Origin: Rubellimicrobium sp. | GTDB taxonomy: Bacteria > Pseudomonadota > Alphaproteobacteria > Rhodobacterales > Rhodobacteraceae | DNA: 64,000 nucleotides | Assembly (NCBI GenBank): GCA_020852925.1 | Contig: JADYZU010000019.1 | Location: 1-64,000 of the forward strand | Direction: 5' to 3' | In this document: piece by piece, positions 19,268 to 28,670 of the stretch | Layout of the letters: each line of letters begins with the position of its first letter | How positions within the stretch are numbered: position 1 is the stretch's first letter | Program-made: the position numbers and the translations under genes | Notes under the pieces: model-generated | The model's input: the letters and a program-made list of their open reading frames with translations, nothing else | Databases searched by the model: none | What the model was told of the DNA's origin: nothing

Positions 19268-20920
19268 TCAGTTCCCGGCGCTTTCCATGCGCCGATGGGC
19301 CAGCACCCGCTCGAGCCAGCCCGGCTCCATCTCGGGGACCGAGGACAGGAGCAGGTCGGTATAAGCGTCGAAGGGCGGGGTCAGCACCTGCTGGCGGCTG
19401 CCATAGCGCACCACCTCGCCCTTGAACATGACGGCGATGCTGTCGGCGATGGCGCGCACCGTGGCAAGGTCGTGGGTGATGAACAGATAGGCCACCTGTT
19501 CCTCTTCCTGAAGGCGCATGAGCAGGTTCAGGATCCCTTCGGTCACCAGCGGATCGAGGGCCGATGTCACCTCGTCGCAGATGATCAGGCGCGGCCGCGC
19601 GGCCAGGGCGCGGGCGATGCAGACGCGCTGCTTCTGCCCGCCGGAAAGCTCGGCCGGGTAGCGGTCGGCAAAGCCCTTGCCCATCTCGATCTGGTCGAGG
19701 AGTTCCTGCACCCGCCGGTCGCGCTCGGCGCCGCGCAGGCCGAAGTAGAATTCGAGCGGCCGCCCGATGATCGTGCCCACCGTCTGGCGCGGGTTCATCG
19801 CGGTATCGGCCATCTGGTAGATCATCTGGATCTGGCGCAGGTCGTCGGGGCTGCGGCCGGCCAGATCCTGCGACAGCACCCGCCCGTCAAAGGTGATCCG
19901 CCCGCGCGACGGCGGCAGCAGGCCGGTGATCGCCCGCGCAAGCGTCGATTTCCCCGACCCCGATTCCCCGACCACCGCCAGCGTGCGCCCCGGTGCCAGA
20001 TCGAGCGAGACATTCCTCAGCACGTCGAAATTCGTGCCGCGATAGCGCGCGGTGACATTGTCCACCCGCAGAAGCGGGGCGCCGGCGGGTTTCTCGGCGC
20101 GCAACTCTCCCTTCACCGAGACGAGCGCGCGGGTGTAGTCCTCGCGCGGGGCGTGGATGATCTGTTCGGTCGTGCCATGTTCGACCATGCGACCATGGCG
20201 CAGCACCATGATCTCGTCCGCGACCTGCGCCACCACCGCTAGGTCGTGGGTGATGTAGAGCGCGGCCACATGCGTGTCGCGGATCGCCTCCTTGATCGCG
20301 GCCAGAACGTCGATCTGCGTCGTCACGTCAAGCGCGGTCGTCGGTTCGTCGAAGATCACCAGATCGGGCTTCGGGCAGAGCGCCATCGCCGTCATCGCTC
20401 GCTGAAGCTGCCCGCCCGAGACCTGATGCGGATAGCGCGATCCGAAGGTTTCGGGCGACGGCAGGCCCAGCTTGCGAAAGAGCGTGACCGCCCAGGCCTC
20501 GGCCGCCTCGCGCGACATGAGGCCGCGGGCGATGGTGGCCTCGGTCACCTGTTCGAGCAGGCGTCGCGCCGGATTGAAGGACGCCGCCGCCGATTGCGAG
20601 ACATAGGTGACCTCGCGCCCGCGCAGGCGGCGCAGTTCCGCGGGCGGCGCGGTGCGGATCTCGCGGCCGTTGAGGCGGATCGTCCCCGCCGTCAGCCGCA
20701 CGCCGCCGCGACCATAGGCCATCGCCGACAGGCCGATGGTGGATTTCCCCGCCCCGGATTCGCCGATCAGGCCCAGCACCCTGCCCCGTTGCAGCGTCAG
20801 GTCCACGCCATGCACCAGCGTGACCGTCCTTGGCTTTTCGCCCGGGGGGTAGCTTGTCGCCTCGATCACGAGGCCGCGGATTTCCAGAAGGGGGTCGCCC
20901 TCTGCCACGCGCTCAGCCAC
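19268..20920 (-). CDS. peptide-type ABC transporter ATP-binding protein, two fused NBDs (DppD-DppF-like)
   Basis: Two Walker A (GESGAGKSTIG, GESGSGKSTLA) and two signature motifs (SGGQLQRAMTAMAL, SGGQKQRVCIARAL). Confidence 0.95.
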   Translation of the reverse strand: MAERVAEGDPLLEIRGLVIEATSYPPGEKPRTVTLVHGVDLTLQRGRVLGLIGESGAGKSTIGLSAMAYGRGGVRLTAGTIRLNGREIRTAPPAELRRLRGREVTYVSQSAAASFNPARRLLEQVTEATIARGLMSREAAEAWAVTLFRKLGLPSPETFGSRYPHQVSGGQLQRAMTAMALCPKPDLVIFDEPTTALDVTTQIDVLAAIKEAIRDTHVAALYITHDLAVVAQVADEIMVLRHGRMVEHGTTEQIIHAPREDYTRALVSVKGELRAEKPAGAPLLRVDNVTARYRGTNFDVLRNVSLDLAPGRTLAVVGESGSGKSTLARAITGLLPPSRGRITFDGRVLSQDLAGRSPDDLRQIQMIYQMADTAMNPRQTVGTIIGRPLEFYFGLRGAERDRRVQELLDQIEMGKGFADRYPAELSGGQKQRVCIARALAARPRLIICDEVTSALDPLVTEGILNLLMRLQEEEQVAYLFITHDLATVRAIADSIAVMFKGEVVRYGSRQQVLTPPFDAYTDLLLSSVPEMEPGWLERVLAHRRMESAGN

Positions 20921-21728
20921 TGCGGCCTCCCTTCAGGCTCGAGGTGCGCGACAGGATCCAGTCCGCCACCAGATTGACCGAGATCGCCAGCAGCGCGATC
21001 GCCCCCGCCGGCACCAGCGCCGCGGCCTTGCCGAAGACGAGGCCGTCCTTGTTCTCTTTCACCATGCCGCCCCAGTCGGCCAGCGGCGGCTGCACGCCCA
21101 GCCCGAGGAAGGACAGCGTCGAGACGAAGAGCACCGCAAAGATGAAGCGCATCCCGAATTCCGCCACCAGCGGCGACAGCGCATTGGGCAGGATCTCGCG
21201 GAAGATGATCCAGCCCTGCTTCTCGCCGCGCAGCTTCGCGGCCTCGACGTAGTCCATCACCACGATGTCCATGGCCACCGCCCGCGACAGCCGGAAGACG
21301 CGGGTGGAATCGAGCACCCCCATCACCAGGATCAGCACCGTCAGGTTCAGGGGCAGCACCGACAGCATGACGAGCGCGACGATGAGCGAGGGGATCGACA
21401 TCATCAGATCGACGATCCGCGACAGCACCTGATCGGTCCAGCCACCGCGCACCGCCGCCATGAAGCCGAAGAACGAGCCAAGCGAGAACGCCAGCGCCGA
21501 CGAGGCGAGCGCGACAAGGATCGTGATGCGCCCGCCGTAGACGAGGCGCGAGAGGATGTCGCGCCCGATGCGGTCTGTGCCGAACCAGTGGGCGAGAGAC
21601 GGGCTTTCGAAACTGCCGCCGATCGGATCGGCATAGCCATAGGGCGCGATCAGCGGGGCCGCGATCGCGGCCAGCAGAAAGAGGCCGGTGACGGCGATGC
21701 CGATGAGGGCCGAGACGGGTATCCGCAT
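20913..21728 (-). CDS. peptide-type ABC transporter permease (DppC-like)
   Basis: Start MRIPVSALIGIAVTG; GTDRIGRDILSRLVYGGRITILVAL and EAAKLRGEKQGWIIFREILPNAL EAA loop. The longer ORF to 22487 is not needed. Confidence 0.94.
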   Translation of the reverse strand: MRIPVSALIGIAVTGLFLLAAIAAPLIAPYGYADPIGGSFESPSLAHWFGTDRIGRDILSRLVYGGRITILVALASSALAFSLGSFFGFMAAVRGGWTDQVLSRIVDLMMSIPSLIVALVMLSVLPLNLTVLILVMGVLDSTRVFRLSRAVAMDIVVMDYVEAAKLRGEKQGWIIFREILPNALSPLVAEFGMRFIFAVLFVSTLSFLGLGVQPPLADWGGMVKENKDGLVFGKAAALVPAGAIALLAISVNLVADWILSRTSSLKGGRSG

Positions 21729-21739
21729 GTCCCTTCCCC

Positions 21740-22696
21740 CTATTTCGGATGCCGCAGGCGCGGGTTGGCAAGGATTGCCGCCACGTCTGCCAGAATGTTG
21801 AGACCGATGTAGACCGCGGCAAAGATCATGCCGACCGCCTGAACCACCGGCAGGTCGCGTTTGCTCACATGATCGACAAGGTATTGCCCGAGGGCGTTGT
21901 AGCCGAACACCACCTCGACCACGACCACGCCCACCACCAGATAGGCCAGGTTCAGCACCACCACCTGGATGATCGGGGCAAGGGCATTCGGAAAGGCGTG
22001 TTTCCAGATGACCTTCAGCGGCGAGAGGCCCTTGAGTTCGGCGGTCTCGACATAGGCGGATTCCATGACGTTCAGGATCGCCGCCCGCGTCATGCGCATC
22101 ATGTGCGCCAGCACGACCACCACCAGCACGATCACCGGCAGGGCGACGGCCTGCAGCTTGGCCCAGAACGACATGCCCGGAAAGACCATCGCCACCGGCT
22201 GAAACACCGGGAAAAGCTGCGTCAGCAGGTAGATGACGAAATAGCCCGCGACGAATTCCGGCAGGCTGATCGTGGCCAGGGTCACCGCCGAGATGACCTT
22301 GTCCGGCCAGCGTCCGGCATGGCGCGCGGCGATGATGCCCAGAAACAGCGCCAGCGGCACCGCGATCATCGCCGCCGAGGAGGCCAGAAACAGCGTGTTG
22401 CCCAGCCGCTGCCCGATCGCCGGCGCAATCGGCATCCGGTTGGTGAGCGAGGTGCCCAGATCGCCATGCAGAAGCGCCCAGAGCCACGAGACATAGCGTG
22501 ACAGCGCCGGCTGGTTCAGGCCAAGCGCCTCGCGCATGTTGGCCAGGGCCTGTTCGGTGGCCCCGCGCCCGAGAATCGCCTCGGCGGTGTCGCCCGGCAG
22601 GGCCTCGACCCCGAGGAAGATCACCGCCGATACCGCGAGCAGCAGCAGGAGGCCCAGCGCGATGCGCTGGACCAGGAGTTTCAGGACCGGATGCAC
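21740..22696 (-). CDS. peptide-type ABC transporter permease (DppB-like)
   Basis: ALPGDTAEAILGRGATEQALANMREALGLNQPALSRYVSWLWALLHGDLGTSLTN. Confidence 0.95.
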   Translation of the reverse strand: MHPVLKLLVQRIALGLLLLLAVSAVIFLGVEALPGDTAEAILGRGATEQALANMREALGLNQPALSRYVSWLWALLHGDLGTSLTNRMPIAPAIGQRLGNTLFLASSAAMIAVPLALFLGIIAARHAGRWPDKVISAVTLATISLPEFVAGYFVIYLLTQLFPVFQPVAMVFPGMSFWAKLQAVALPVIVLVVVVLAHMMRMTRAAILNVMESAYVETAELKGLSPLKVIWKHAFPNALAPIIQVVVLNLAYLVVGVVVVEVVFGYNALGQYLVDHVSKRDLPVVQAVGMIFAAVYIGLNILADVAAILANPRLRHPK

Positions 22697-22706
22697 CGGG
22701 GCCGCC

Positions 22707-24293
22707 CTACTTGAGCCAGCAGCGGACCGGGGCGCGGTAGTTCATGAGTTCCGAGTTGCGGTCCTCATACCAGCCGCCCACCTCGTCACGGATGCCGTCC
22801 ACGAAGTCGTTGAACATCGGCACGATCAGCCCGCCCTCGTCGCGCAGGATCTGCGCCATGCGCGAATATTCGGCCTTGCGCGCCGCCTGGTCGAGTTCGC
22901 CGCGCGCCTGCATGAGCAGCGCATCGAATTCGGCGTTGTTGAAGCGCGTGTCGTTCCATTCCGCGGTCGAGAGATAGGCCGTGGTATACATCTGGTCCTG
23001 CACGGGCCGCCCGCTCCAGTAGCTGGCGCTGAAGGGCTCGACGTTCCAGACGTTTTCCCAGTAGCCGTCATCGGGCTCGAGCTGGACCTGAAGCGGGATG
23101 CCCGCCTCCTGCGCCGAGGCGGCGAACAGGTTCGCGGCATCGACGGCCCCGGCAAAGGCCACCGCAGCGGTGCGCAGGATGATCGGGCTGCCGTCATGGC
23201 CGGAACGGGCATAGGCCTCGGCCGCCGCCGCCGCGTCGTATTCGCGCTGCGGGATCGAATCGTCGAACAGCGGATAGGCGGCGTTGATCGGGAAATCGTT
23301 CCCCATCGAGCCGAGCCCGCCCAGGATCTTTTCCACCATCTCGCCACGACGCAGCGCAAGCTTCAGCGCCATGCGCAGGTCGTTGTTGTCGAAGGGCGCC
23401 TTGTCGCAGTGCATGATGAAGACATAATGCCCACGGCCCGAGGTCTGCTTGATCTGCACGCCCGGCGTGGTGCGCAGCATGTCCACGATCTGCGGATCGA
23501 CGCGGTTGATCATGTGCACCTGCCCGGACTGAAGGGCGGCGGTGCGGGCGGTGTTGTCGTTGATGATCAGGAACTCGATCTCGTCGGCGTGGCCGATGGT
23601 CGAATCGAAGTAGTTGTCGAACTTCTGGAACAGGATGCGCACGCCCGGTTCGAACGAGGCGACCTTGTAGGGCCCCGCGCCGATGCCCGCCGCCGGCGCG
23701 TCATAGCCGCCGCCGGGCTGGATCCCGAGATGGTAGTCGGCCAGCAGGTAGGGAAGGTCGGCATTCGGGCTCTCGAGGGTGAGGGTCACCATGTCGCCCT
23801 CGGCCTTCATCTCCTTGATGCCCTGCACGATGCCAAGCGCGCCCGACTGCGACGCCTCGTCGGTGTGGCGCCGGTAGGTCGCCACCACGTCCTCGGCCGT
23901 GACCGGGGCGCCGTTGTGGAAAGTGACGCCCTGGCGGATCTTGAAGGTCCACTCGCCGGCGTCGGGGGTCGAGGACACATCCTCGGCCAGCCGCAGGTCG
24001 ATCTGGCCATCCGCAGTCACATCGACAAGCTTCTCGCCCCAGGTCTGGGTGGTGATGTTGGGCGCGGGCGAGGCGGCAAGCGCCGGATCGAGCGAGTTGG
24101 TCGACTCCCCCCCTGACAGGCCCACGCGCAACGTGCCGCCGCGCACGGGTTCGTCGGCGCGCGCCACCTTGGCAAACAGCGCCGAAGCGATCCCCGCCGA
24201 CACCCCCATGGCGGTGGTGCGCCCCATGAATTCGCGCCGCGACATGGTCCCCTTGCGGGCAAGGCCGATCACCAGATCAAGCTTGTCGGACAT
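22707..24293 (-). CDS. peptide-type ABC transporter substrate-binding protein with Tat-type leader
   Basis: SRREFMGRTTAMGVSAGIASALFAKVARA Tat-like leader; GGTLRVGLSGGESTNSLDPALAASPAPNITTQTWGEKL and FKIRQGVTFHNGAPVTAEDVVATYRRH (SBP_bac_5). Confidence 0.94.
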   Translation of the reverse strand: MSDKLDLVIGLARKGTMSRREFMGRTTAMGVSAGIASALFAKVARADEPVRGGTLRVGLSGGESTNSLDPALAASPAPNITTQTWGEKLVDVTADGQIDLRLAEDVSSTPDAGEWTFKIRQGVTFHNGAPVTAEDVVATYRRHTDEASQSGALGIVQGIKEMKAEGDMVTLTLESPNADLPYLLADYHLGIQPGGGYDAPAAGIGAGPYKVASFEPGVRILFQKFDNYFDSTIGHADEIEFLIINDNTARTAALQSGQVHMINRVDPQIVDMLRTTPGVQIKQTSGRGHYVFIMHCDKAPFDNNDLRMALKLALRRGEMVEKILGGLGSMGNDFPINAAYPLFDDSIPQREYDAAAAAEAYARSGHDGSPIILRTAAVAFAGAVDAANLFAASAQEAGIPLQVQLEPDDGYWENVWNVEPFSASYWSGRPVQDQMYTTAYLSTAEWNDTRFNNAEFDALLMQARGELDQAARKAEYSRMAQILRDEGGLIVPMFNDFVDGIRDEVGGWYEDRNSELMNYRAPVRCWLK

Positions 24294-24425
24294 TTCCGGT
24301 CTCCCTGTGAGTGGTTCGATTGAGGATTGTTCTTCTTGTCCGTCGGGCCGATTAACGCCCCTTTCGCCCCTTCGGGCAACGGTTTTCTGTTGCAGCGCGG
24401 CGAAGAAACCGGCCGCGCCGCGAAT

Positions 24426-25229
24426 TCAGCGGCCCTTCCAGACCGGATCGCGCTTTTCGGCGAAGGCCCGCGCCCCCTCGAGCTGGTCGTCGGAACCGTA
24501 AAGCCGGTCCACCGTCGGCAGAAGCCGCTTCGACACCCGGTTGAGCGCGTCCTGGAACCGCATGTTCTCGGCCTCGCGCACCACTTCCTTGATGGCGGCC
24601 TGCACCAGCGGCGGCCCCGCCTCGAGGAGGCGCGCCAGTTCCCACGCCTTGTCCATCAGCTGGTCCGGCTCGCAGACCTCTTTCACAAGGCCCCAGCGCA
24701 GCGCCTCCTGGGCGTCGAACCAGCGCCCGGTCAGCAGCAGATCCATGGCGACATGATAGGGAATGCGCTTGGGCAGCTTGATCGAGGCGGCATCGGCCAC
24801 CGTGCCCGAACGGATCTCGGGCAGGGCAAAGGTGGCGCGGGTCGAGCACAGGATGAGATCGCCCGAGATCGCAAGCTCGAGCCCCCCGCCGCAACAGATG
24901 CCCTGCACCGCCATGATCACCGGCTTGTTCAGGTTCGGCAGTTCCTGAAGCCCGCCGAACCCGCCCACGCCATAATCGCCGTCAACCGCATCGCCCGCGG
25001 CCGCGGCCTTCAGATCCCAGCCGGGGCAGAAGAACTTCTCGCCCGCGGTGCGAAAGATGCAGACGCGCAGGCTGTCGTCGTCGCGGAAGGCGCGAAAGGT
25101 CAGGCCCATGATCCGGCTGGTGGCCAGGTCGATCGCATTCGCCGGCGCCCGGTCGAGCGTCACCTCGAGCACCCCGCCCTCGCGCCGGGTGCGCAAGGGT
25201 CCATCGGTCAGCATGGTCATCTGCGGCAT
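24426..25229 (-). CDS. enoyl-CoA hydratase/isomerase family protein (BcoD/CaiD-like role inferred from context)
   Basis: LEVTLDRAPANAIDLATSRIMG; KPVIMAVQGICCGGGLELAISGDLILCSTRATFALPEIRSG. Confidence 0.92.
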   Translation of the reverse strand: MPQMTMLTDGPLRTRREGGVLEVTLDRAPANAIDLATSRIMGLTFRAFRDDDSLRVCIFRTAGEKFFCPGWDLKAAAAGDAVDGDYGVGGFGGLQELPNLNKPVIMAVQGICCGGGLELAISGDLILCSTRATFALPEIRSGTVADAASIKLPKRIPYHVAMDLLLTGRWFDAQEALRWGLVKEVCEPDQLMDKAWELARLLEAGPPLVQAAIKEVVREAENMRFQDALNRVSKRLLPTVDRLYGSDDQLEGARAFAEKRDPVWKGR

Positions 25230-25230
25230 C

Positions 25231-27222
25231 TCAGGCCCTCCGTATCAGTGCATCGACCGCCACCGCGCCACGCGGGCGCAGCAGCACCGGGTTGATCTCG
25301 ATCTCCTCGAGCGCGGGGTCATCGGCAAAGGCCCGCGCCAGCCGCACCGCCAGCGCGGCCAGCGCCGCGACATCGGCCCGCGCCCGCCCGCGATAACCGT
25401 CGAGCAGCGGCCAGAGCCGCAGCCGGCGCAGCGCCGCCTGCACCGCGCCTTCGTCGACCGGCAGCACCAGCGTCACGGTATCGGCCAGAAGCTCGGCCTC
25501 GGTGCCGCCGATGCCAAGGGTCAGCGTCGCCCCGTAAACCGGATCGCGCCGCAGCCCGAGCAGGACTTCGGCCACCGCGCCGGTCACCATCTCTTCGGCC
25601 AGATAGCCGGTGGCCCCCGCCATCTCCGCCTGCCCGTCGAGCGTGGCCAGGTTGAGCCGCACTGCGCCCGCCTCGCTCTTGTGGGCAAAACCCAGCCCCT
25701 TGAGGACAAGGGGGGCGCCCAGGCCCTGCGCGCGCGTGCGCAATTCGTCCAGGGTCGCCGCCGTGACCCGCCGCGGCACGGTGACACCCAGCGCCGCCAG
25801 CAGATCCTTGCCCTCGCCCTCGTCGAGGATGCGCGAGGCGCGGTCGGGCTGCCCCGGCAGGGGACGCCAGCCATCTTCGCCCGCAGGCCGCTGCGCCGCC
25901 CGGACCGCGGCCAGCGCCGGCTCGATCCCCATGAGCGGACAGACACCCTGCGCGATCAGCGCGGCCGCACGCTCCTCGGACAGGTTCTCGGGCAGCGACG
26001 CCAGGGGCAGCGCCGGCCGCCCCGTGGCCGCCTGCGCCGCCAGGATCGACTCGAGCGCCGGCAGATATCCCGCCGGGTCGCAGCGGTCCTCGCGCGGCAG
26101 ATCGAGGATGAAGAGCCCGGCGTCATGCGCCTCGAGCATGGCGGTGAAGACCTCGGTCGTGGCGGCGCGGTCCCCCCAGATGAAGGTGTTGTAGTCGAGC
26201 GGGTTGGCGATGGCGACCAGCGGACCCAGCACCGCCGAGAGCCGCGCGCGCGTGGCCTCGGGCACTGGCGGAAAGGTCAGGCCCAGGGGTTCGGCCAGAT
26301 CCGCCACCAGCCCCGCCTCGCCCCCCGAACAGGACAGCGAACACAGCCGCGGGCCCAGATGCGGACCATGGACATGGAACAGCTTCAGCGTCTCGATCAG
26401 TTCGGCAGGGGTATCGACCTCGGCCACGCCGATGCGCCGCAGGAACGCGCTCGAGGCTGCGCCCCCCCCCGCCAGCGCCGCGGTATGCGAGGCGGCGGCG
26501 GCGCGGCTTGACGCGGTCTTGCCCGACTTGATGGCGACAAGGCCCTTGCCCATCGCCCGCGCCTTGTCGGCCAGGGCGGCAAAGGCCGGGGCATCGTCGA
26601 TCCCCTCGATGTAGAACCCCGCGGCCGTCACCCGCGGATCGTCGATCAGCGCCGAGGCGAGTTCGGCCAGCCCCACCACCGCGGCATTGCCCAGACAGGC
26701 CACCGCCGCCACCGGCAGGCCGCGCTTCTGCATGCCGAGGTTGATGACGATGTTGGACGACTGGCTGATGAGGGCCACGCCGCTGTCGACCCGGACGCCG
26801 CCATGTTGGTCGGGCCAGAGCAGCGCACCGTCAAGATAGTTGATCACGCCATAGCAGTTCGGCCCGAGGATCGGCATGTCCCCCGCCGCGGCCACAAGCT
26901 CGTCCTGAAGATGGCCCTCGCCCGCCTCGCTCCAGCCGGCGGCGAAACAGACCGCCCCCCCCGCCCCCAGCGCGGCAAGCTCGCGCACCACACCGATCGT
27001 CGCATGCCGGTTCACGCCGACGAAAGTGGCATCGGGGGCCGCAGGCAGATCGGCGAGACTGCGATAGGCCCGGACGCCACCGATCGACTCCCGGCTGGGG
27101 TGAACCGGCCAGACCTCGCCGGCAAAGCCCATGCGCCGGCATTGTTCGACAACATTCGCAGCCCATCCGGCCCCGAGGACGGCGATATGACGGGGGCGCA
27201 ACAGCCGATCGAGTCGAGACAT
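25231..27222 (-). CDS. NDP-forming acetate/acyl-CoA ligase family protein
   Basis: MSRLDRLLRPRHIAVLGAGWAANVVEQCRRMGFAGEVWPVHP; ALISQSSNIVINLGMQKRGLPVAAVACLGNAAVVG; C-terminal ATP-grasp LVLKGLGFAHKSEAGAVRLNL. Confidence 0.92.
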   Translation of the reverse strand: MSRLDRLLRPRHIAVLGAGWAANVVEQCRRMGFAGEVWPVHPSRESIGGVRAYRSLADLPAAPDATFVGVNRHATIGVVRELAALGAGGAVCFAAGWSEAGEGHLQDELVAAAGDMPILGPNCYGVINYLDGALLWPDQHGGVRVDSGVALISQSSNIVINLGMQKRGLPVAAVACLGNAAVVGLAELASALIDDPRVTAAGFYIEGIDDAPAFAALADKARAMGKGLVAIKSGKTASSRAAAASHTAALAGGGAASSAFLRRIGVAEVDTPAELIETLKLFHVHGPHLGPRLCSLSCSGGEAGLVADLAEPLGLTFPPVPEATRARLSAVLGPLVAIANPLDYNTFIWGDRAATTEVFTAMLEAHDAGLFILDLPREDRCDPAGYLPALESILAAQAATGRPALPLASLPENLSEERAAALIAQGVCPLMGIEPALAAVRAAQRPAGEDGWRPLPGQPDRASRILDEGEGKDLLAALGVTVPRRVTAATLDELRTRAQGLGAPLVLKGLGFAHKSEAGAVRLNLATLDGQAEMAGATGYLAEEMVTGAVAEVLLGLRRDPVYGATLTLGIGGTEAELLADTVTLVLPVDEGAVQAALRRLRLWPLLDGYRGRARADVAALAALAVRLARAFADDPALEEIEINPVLLRPRGAVAVDALIRRA

Positions 27223-27270
27223 GGCCGACCTCAGCGCGCCGGGCAGGTCGCCGGGGGCGCTTCGCCCCCC

Positions 27271-27450
27271 GGACCCCCCGAGGATATTTGCAGACAGATG
27301 AACAGGGCAGATGCGCGCCCTGCCCCGGCGGACCGGGGCAGGGTTTCACCTGTCGCGGTCATCGGCGTCCCCGCCTGTACCGCAGATGGAGGATGGCAGC
27401 GCAAGGTTAACAAATCCTTTCATCTGTCCTTAAATATCCCACGGGGGTCC
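27271..27450. repeat. intergenic element bounded by a 32-bp imperfect inverted repeat with an internal GC-rich hairpin
   Basis: Left GGACCCCCCGAGGATATTTGCAGACAGATGAA (27271-27302); right arm 27419-27450, reverse complement GGACCCCCGTGGGATATTTAAGGACAGATGAA. Confidence 0.85.
27318..27343. terminator. 11-bp perfect stem hairpin CCCTGCCCCGG-CGGA-CCGGGGCAGGG followed by TTT on + strand
   Basis: Read directly; weak T-tract so terminator function is uncertain. Confidence 0.4.
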
Positions 27451-27479
27451 GGGGGTGTGAAACCCCCGGCCCGGCCGCG

Positions 27480-28643
27480 TCAGCCCCCCAGCGGCCGGAG
27501 CATTTCGCGGCTGATGATGTGGCGCTGGATCTCGCTCGTGCCTTCCCAGATCCGCTCCACGCGCGCGTCGCGCCAGATGCGTTCCAGCGGCAGTTCGTCC
27601 ATGAGCCCCATGCCGCCGTGGATCTGGATCGCCTCGTCGGCGATCATGGCCAGGGTCTCGCTCGCCTTCAGCTTGGCCATGGCCATGTCGGCCTCGCTCA
27701 CCGTGCCCTGGTCGTATTTCCACGCCGCCTCGCGCGTCAGCAACTCCGCCGCCTTCAGTTCCGTCGCCATGTCGGCAAGCTTGAAGCTCACCCCCTGGAA
27801 CTTGCCGATCTGCTGGCCGAACTGCCGCCTTTCGGCGGCGTAGGCGGTGGCGAGGGCCAGCGCGCGTTCGGCGCGGCCGAGACAGGTCGAGGCCACCTGA
27901 AGCCGCGTCGCGCCCAGCCATTTCCCCGCGACCTCGAAGCCGCCATGCACCTCGCCCAGCACCTGCTCCTTCGGCAGGCGGCAGTCGTCGAACTCGAGGA
28001 TCATGTTGTTGTAGCCGCGATGGCTCACGTTGCGGTAACCCTCGCGCACGGTGAAGCCGGGCGTGCCCTTGTCCACCAGAAAGGCGGTGATCCGCTTCTT
28101 CGGGCCGCGCGGCGTGTCCTCTTCGCCGGTGGCCATCCAGACGATGGCGAAATCGGCGACATCGGCATGCGAGATGAAATGCTTCGTGCCGTTGAGCACG
28201 AAATCGCCCCCCTCCGCGCGCGCCGACCCCTTCATGCCGCGCAGGTCCGACCCCGCGCCGGGCTCGGTCATCGCCTGGCAGTCGTGGCGTTCGCCGCGAA
28301 TGCAGGGAAAGAGGTAGCGCTCGCGCTGCGCCCCCTCGCAGGCCAGCAGGATGTTCGAGGGGCGGCAGACCGTGGTCCAGTGGAGCGCATAGCTGGTCTT
28401 GCCCAGCTCCTTCTCGTAGAGCAGCCAGGACAGGGTATCGAGACCCGCGCCCCCCACCTCTTCGGGCATGTTGGCGGCGAACAGGCCCGCCTCGATCGCC
28501 TTGGCCTGCAATTCGCGGCGCAGATCGTCGCGCAGGACGCCGGTGCGCTCCACCTCGAGTTCGTGCGGCATCAGTTCCGCCTCGACAAAGGCGCGCGTCG
28601 TCTCGACGATCATGCGCTGCTCGTCGCTCAGTCCGAAATCCAT
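27480..28643 (-). CDS. acyl-CoA dehydrogenase family protein
   Basis: MDFGLSDEQRMIVETTRAFVEAELMPHE; QAMTEPGAGSDLRGMKGSA; YAAERRQFGQQIGKFQGVSFKLADMA. Confidence 0.95.
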   Translation of the reverse strand: MDFGLSDEQRMIVETTRAFVEAELMPHELEVERTGVLRDDLRRELQAKAIEAGLFAANMPEEVGGAGLDTLSWLLYEKELGKTSYALHWTTVCRPSNILLACEGAQRERYLFPCIRGERHDCQAMTEPGAGSDLRGMKGSARAEGGDFVLNGTKHFISHADVADFAIVWMATGEEDTPRGPKKRITAFLVDKGTPGFTVREGYRNVSHRGYNNMILEFDDCRLPKEQVLGEVHGGFEVAGKWLGATRLQVASTCLGRAERALALATAYAAERRQFGQQIGKFQGVSFKLADMATELKAAELLTREAAWKYDQGTVSEADMAMAKLKASETLAMIADEAIQIHGGMGLMDELPLERIWRDARVERIWEGTSEIQRHIISREMLRPLGG

Positions 28644-28670
28644 GGCTGCCCCTCCCTCTGACTGCCGCCG

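Noticed and set aside
20913-22487. 524-aa minus ORF as a single protein
   Set aside because: The upstream half is an out-of-frame reading of the DppB-like gene; the real DppC-like protein starts at 21728.
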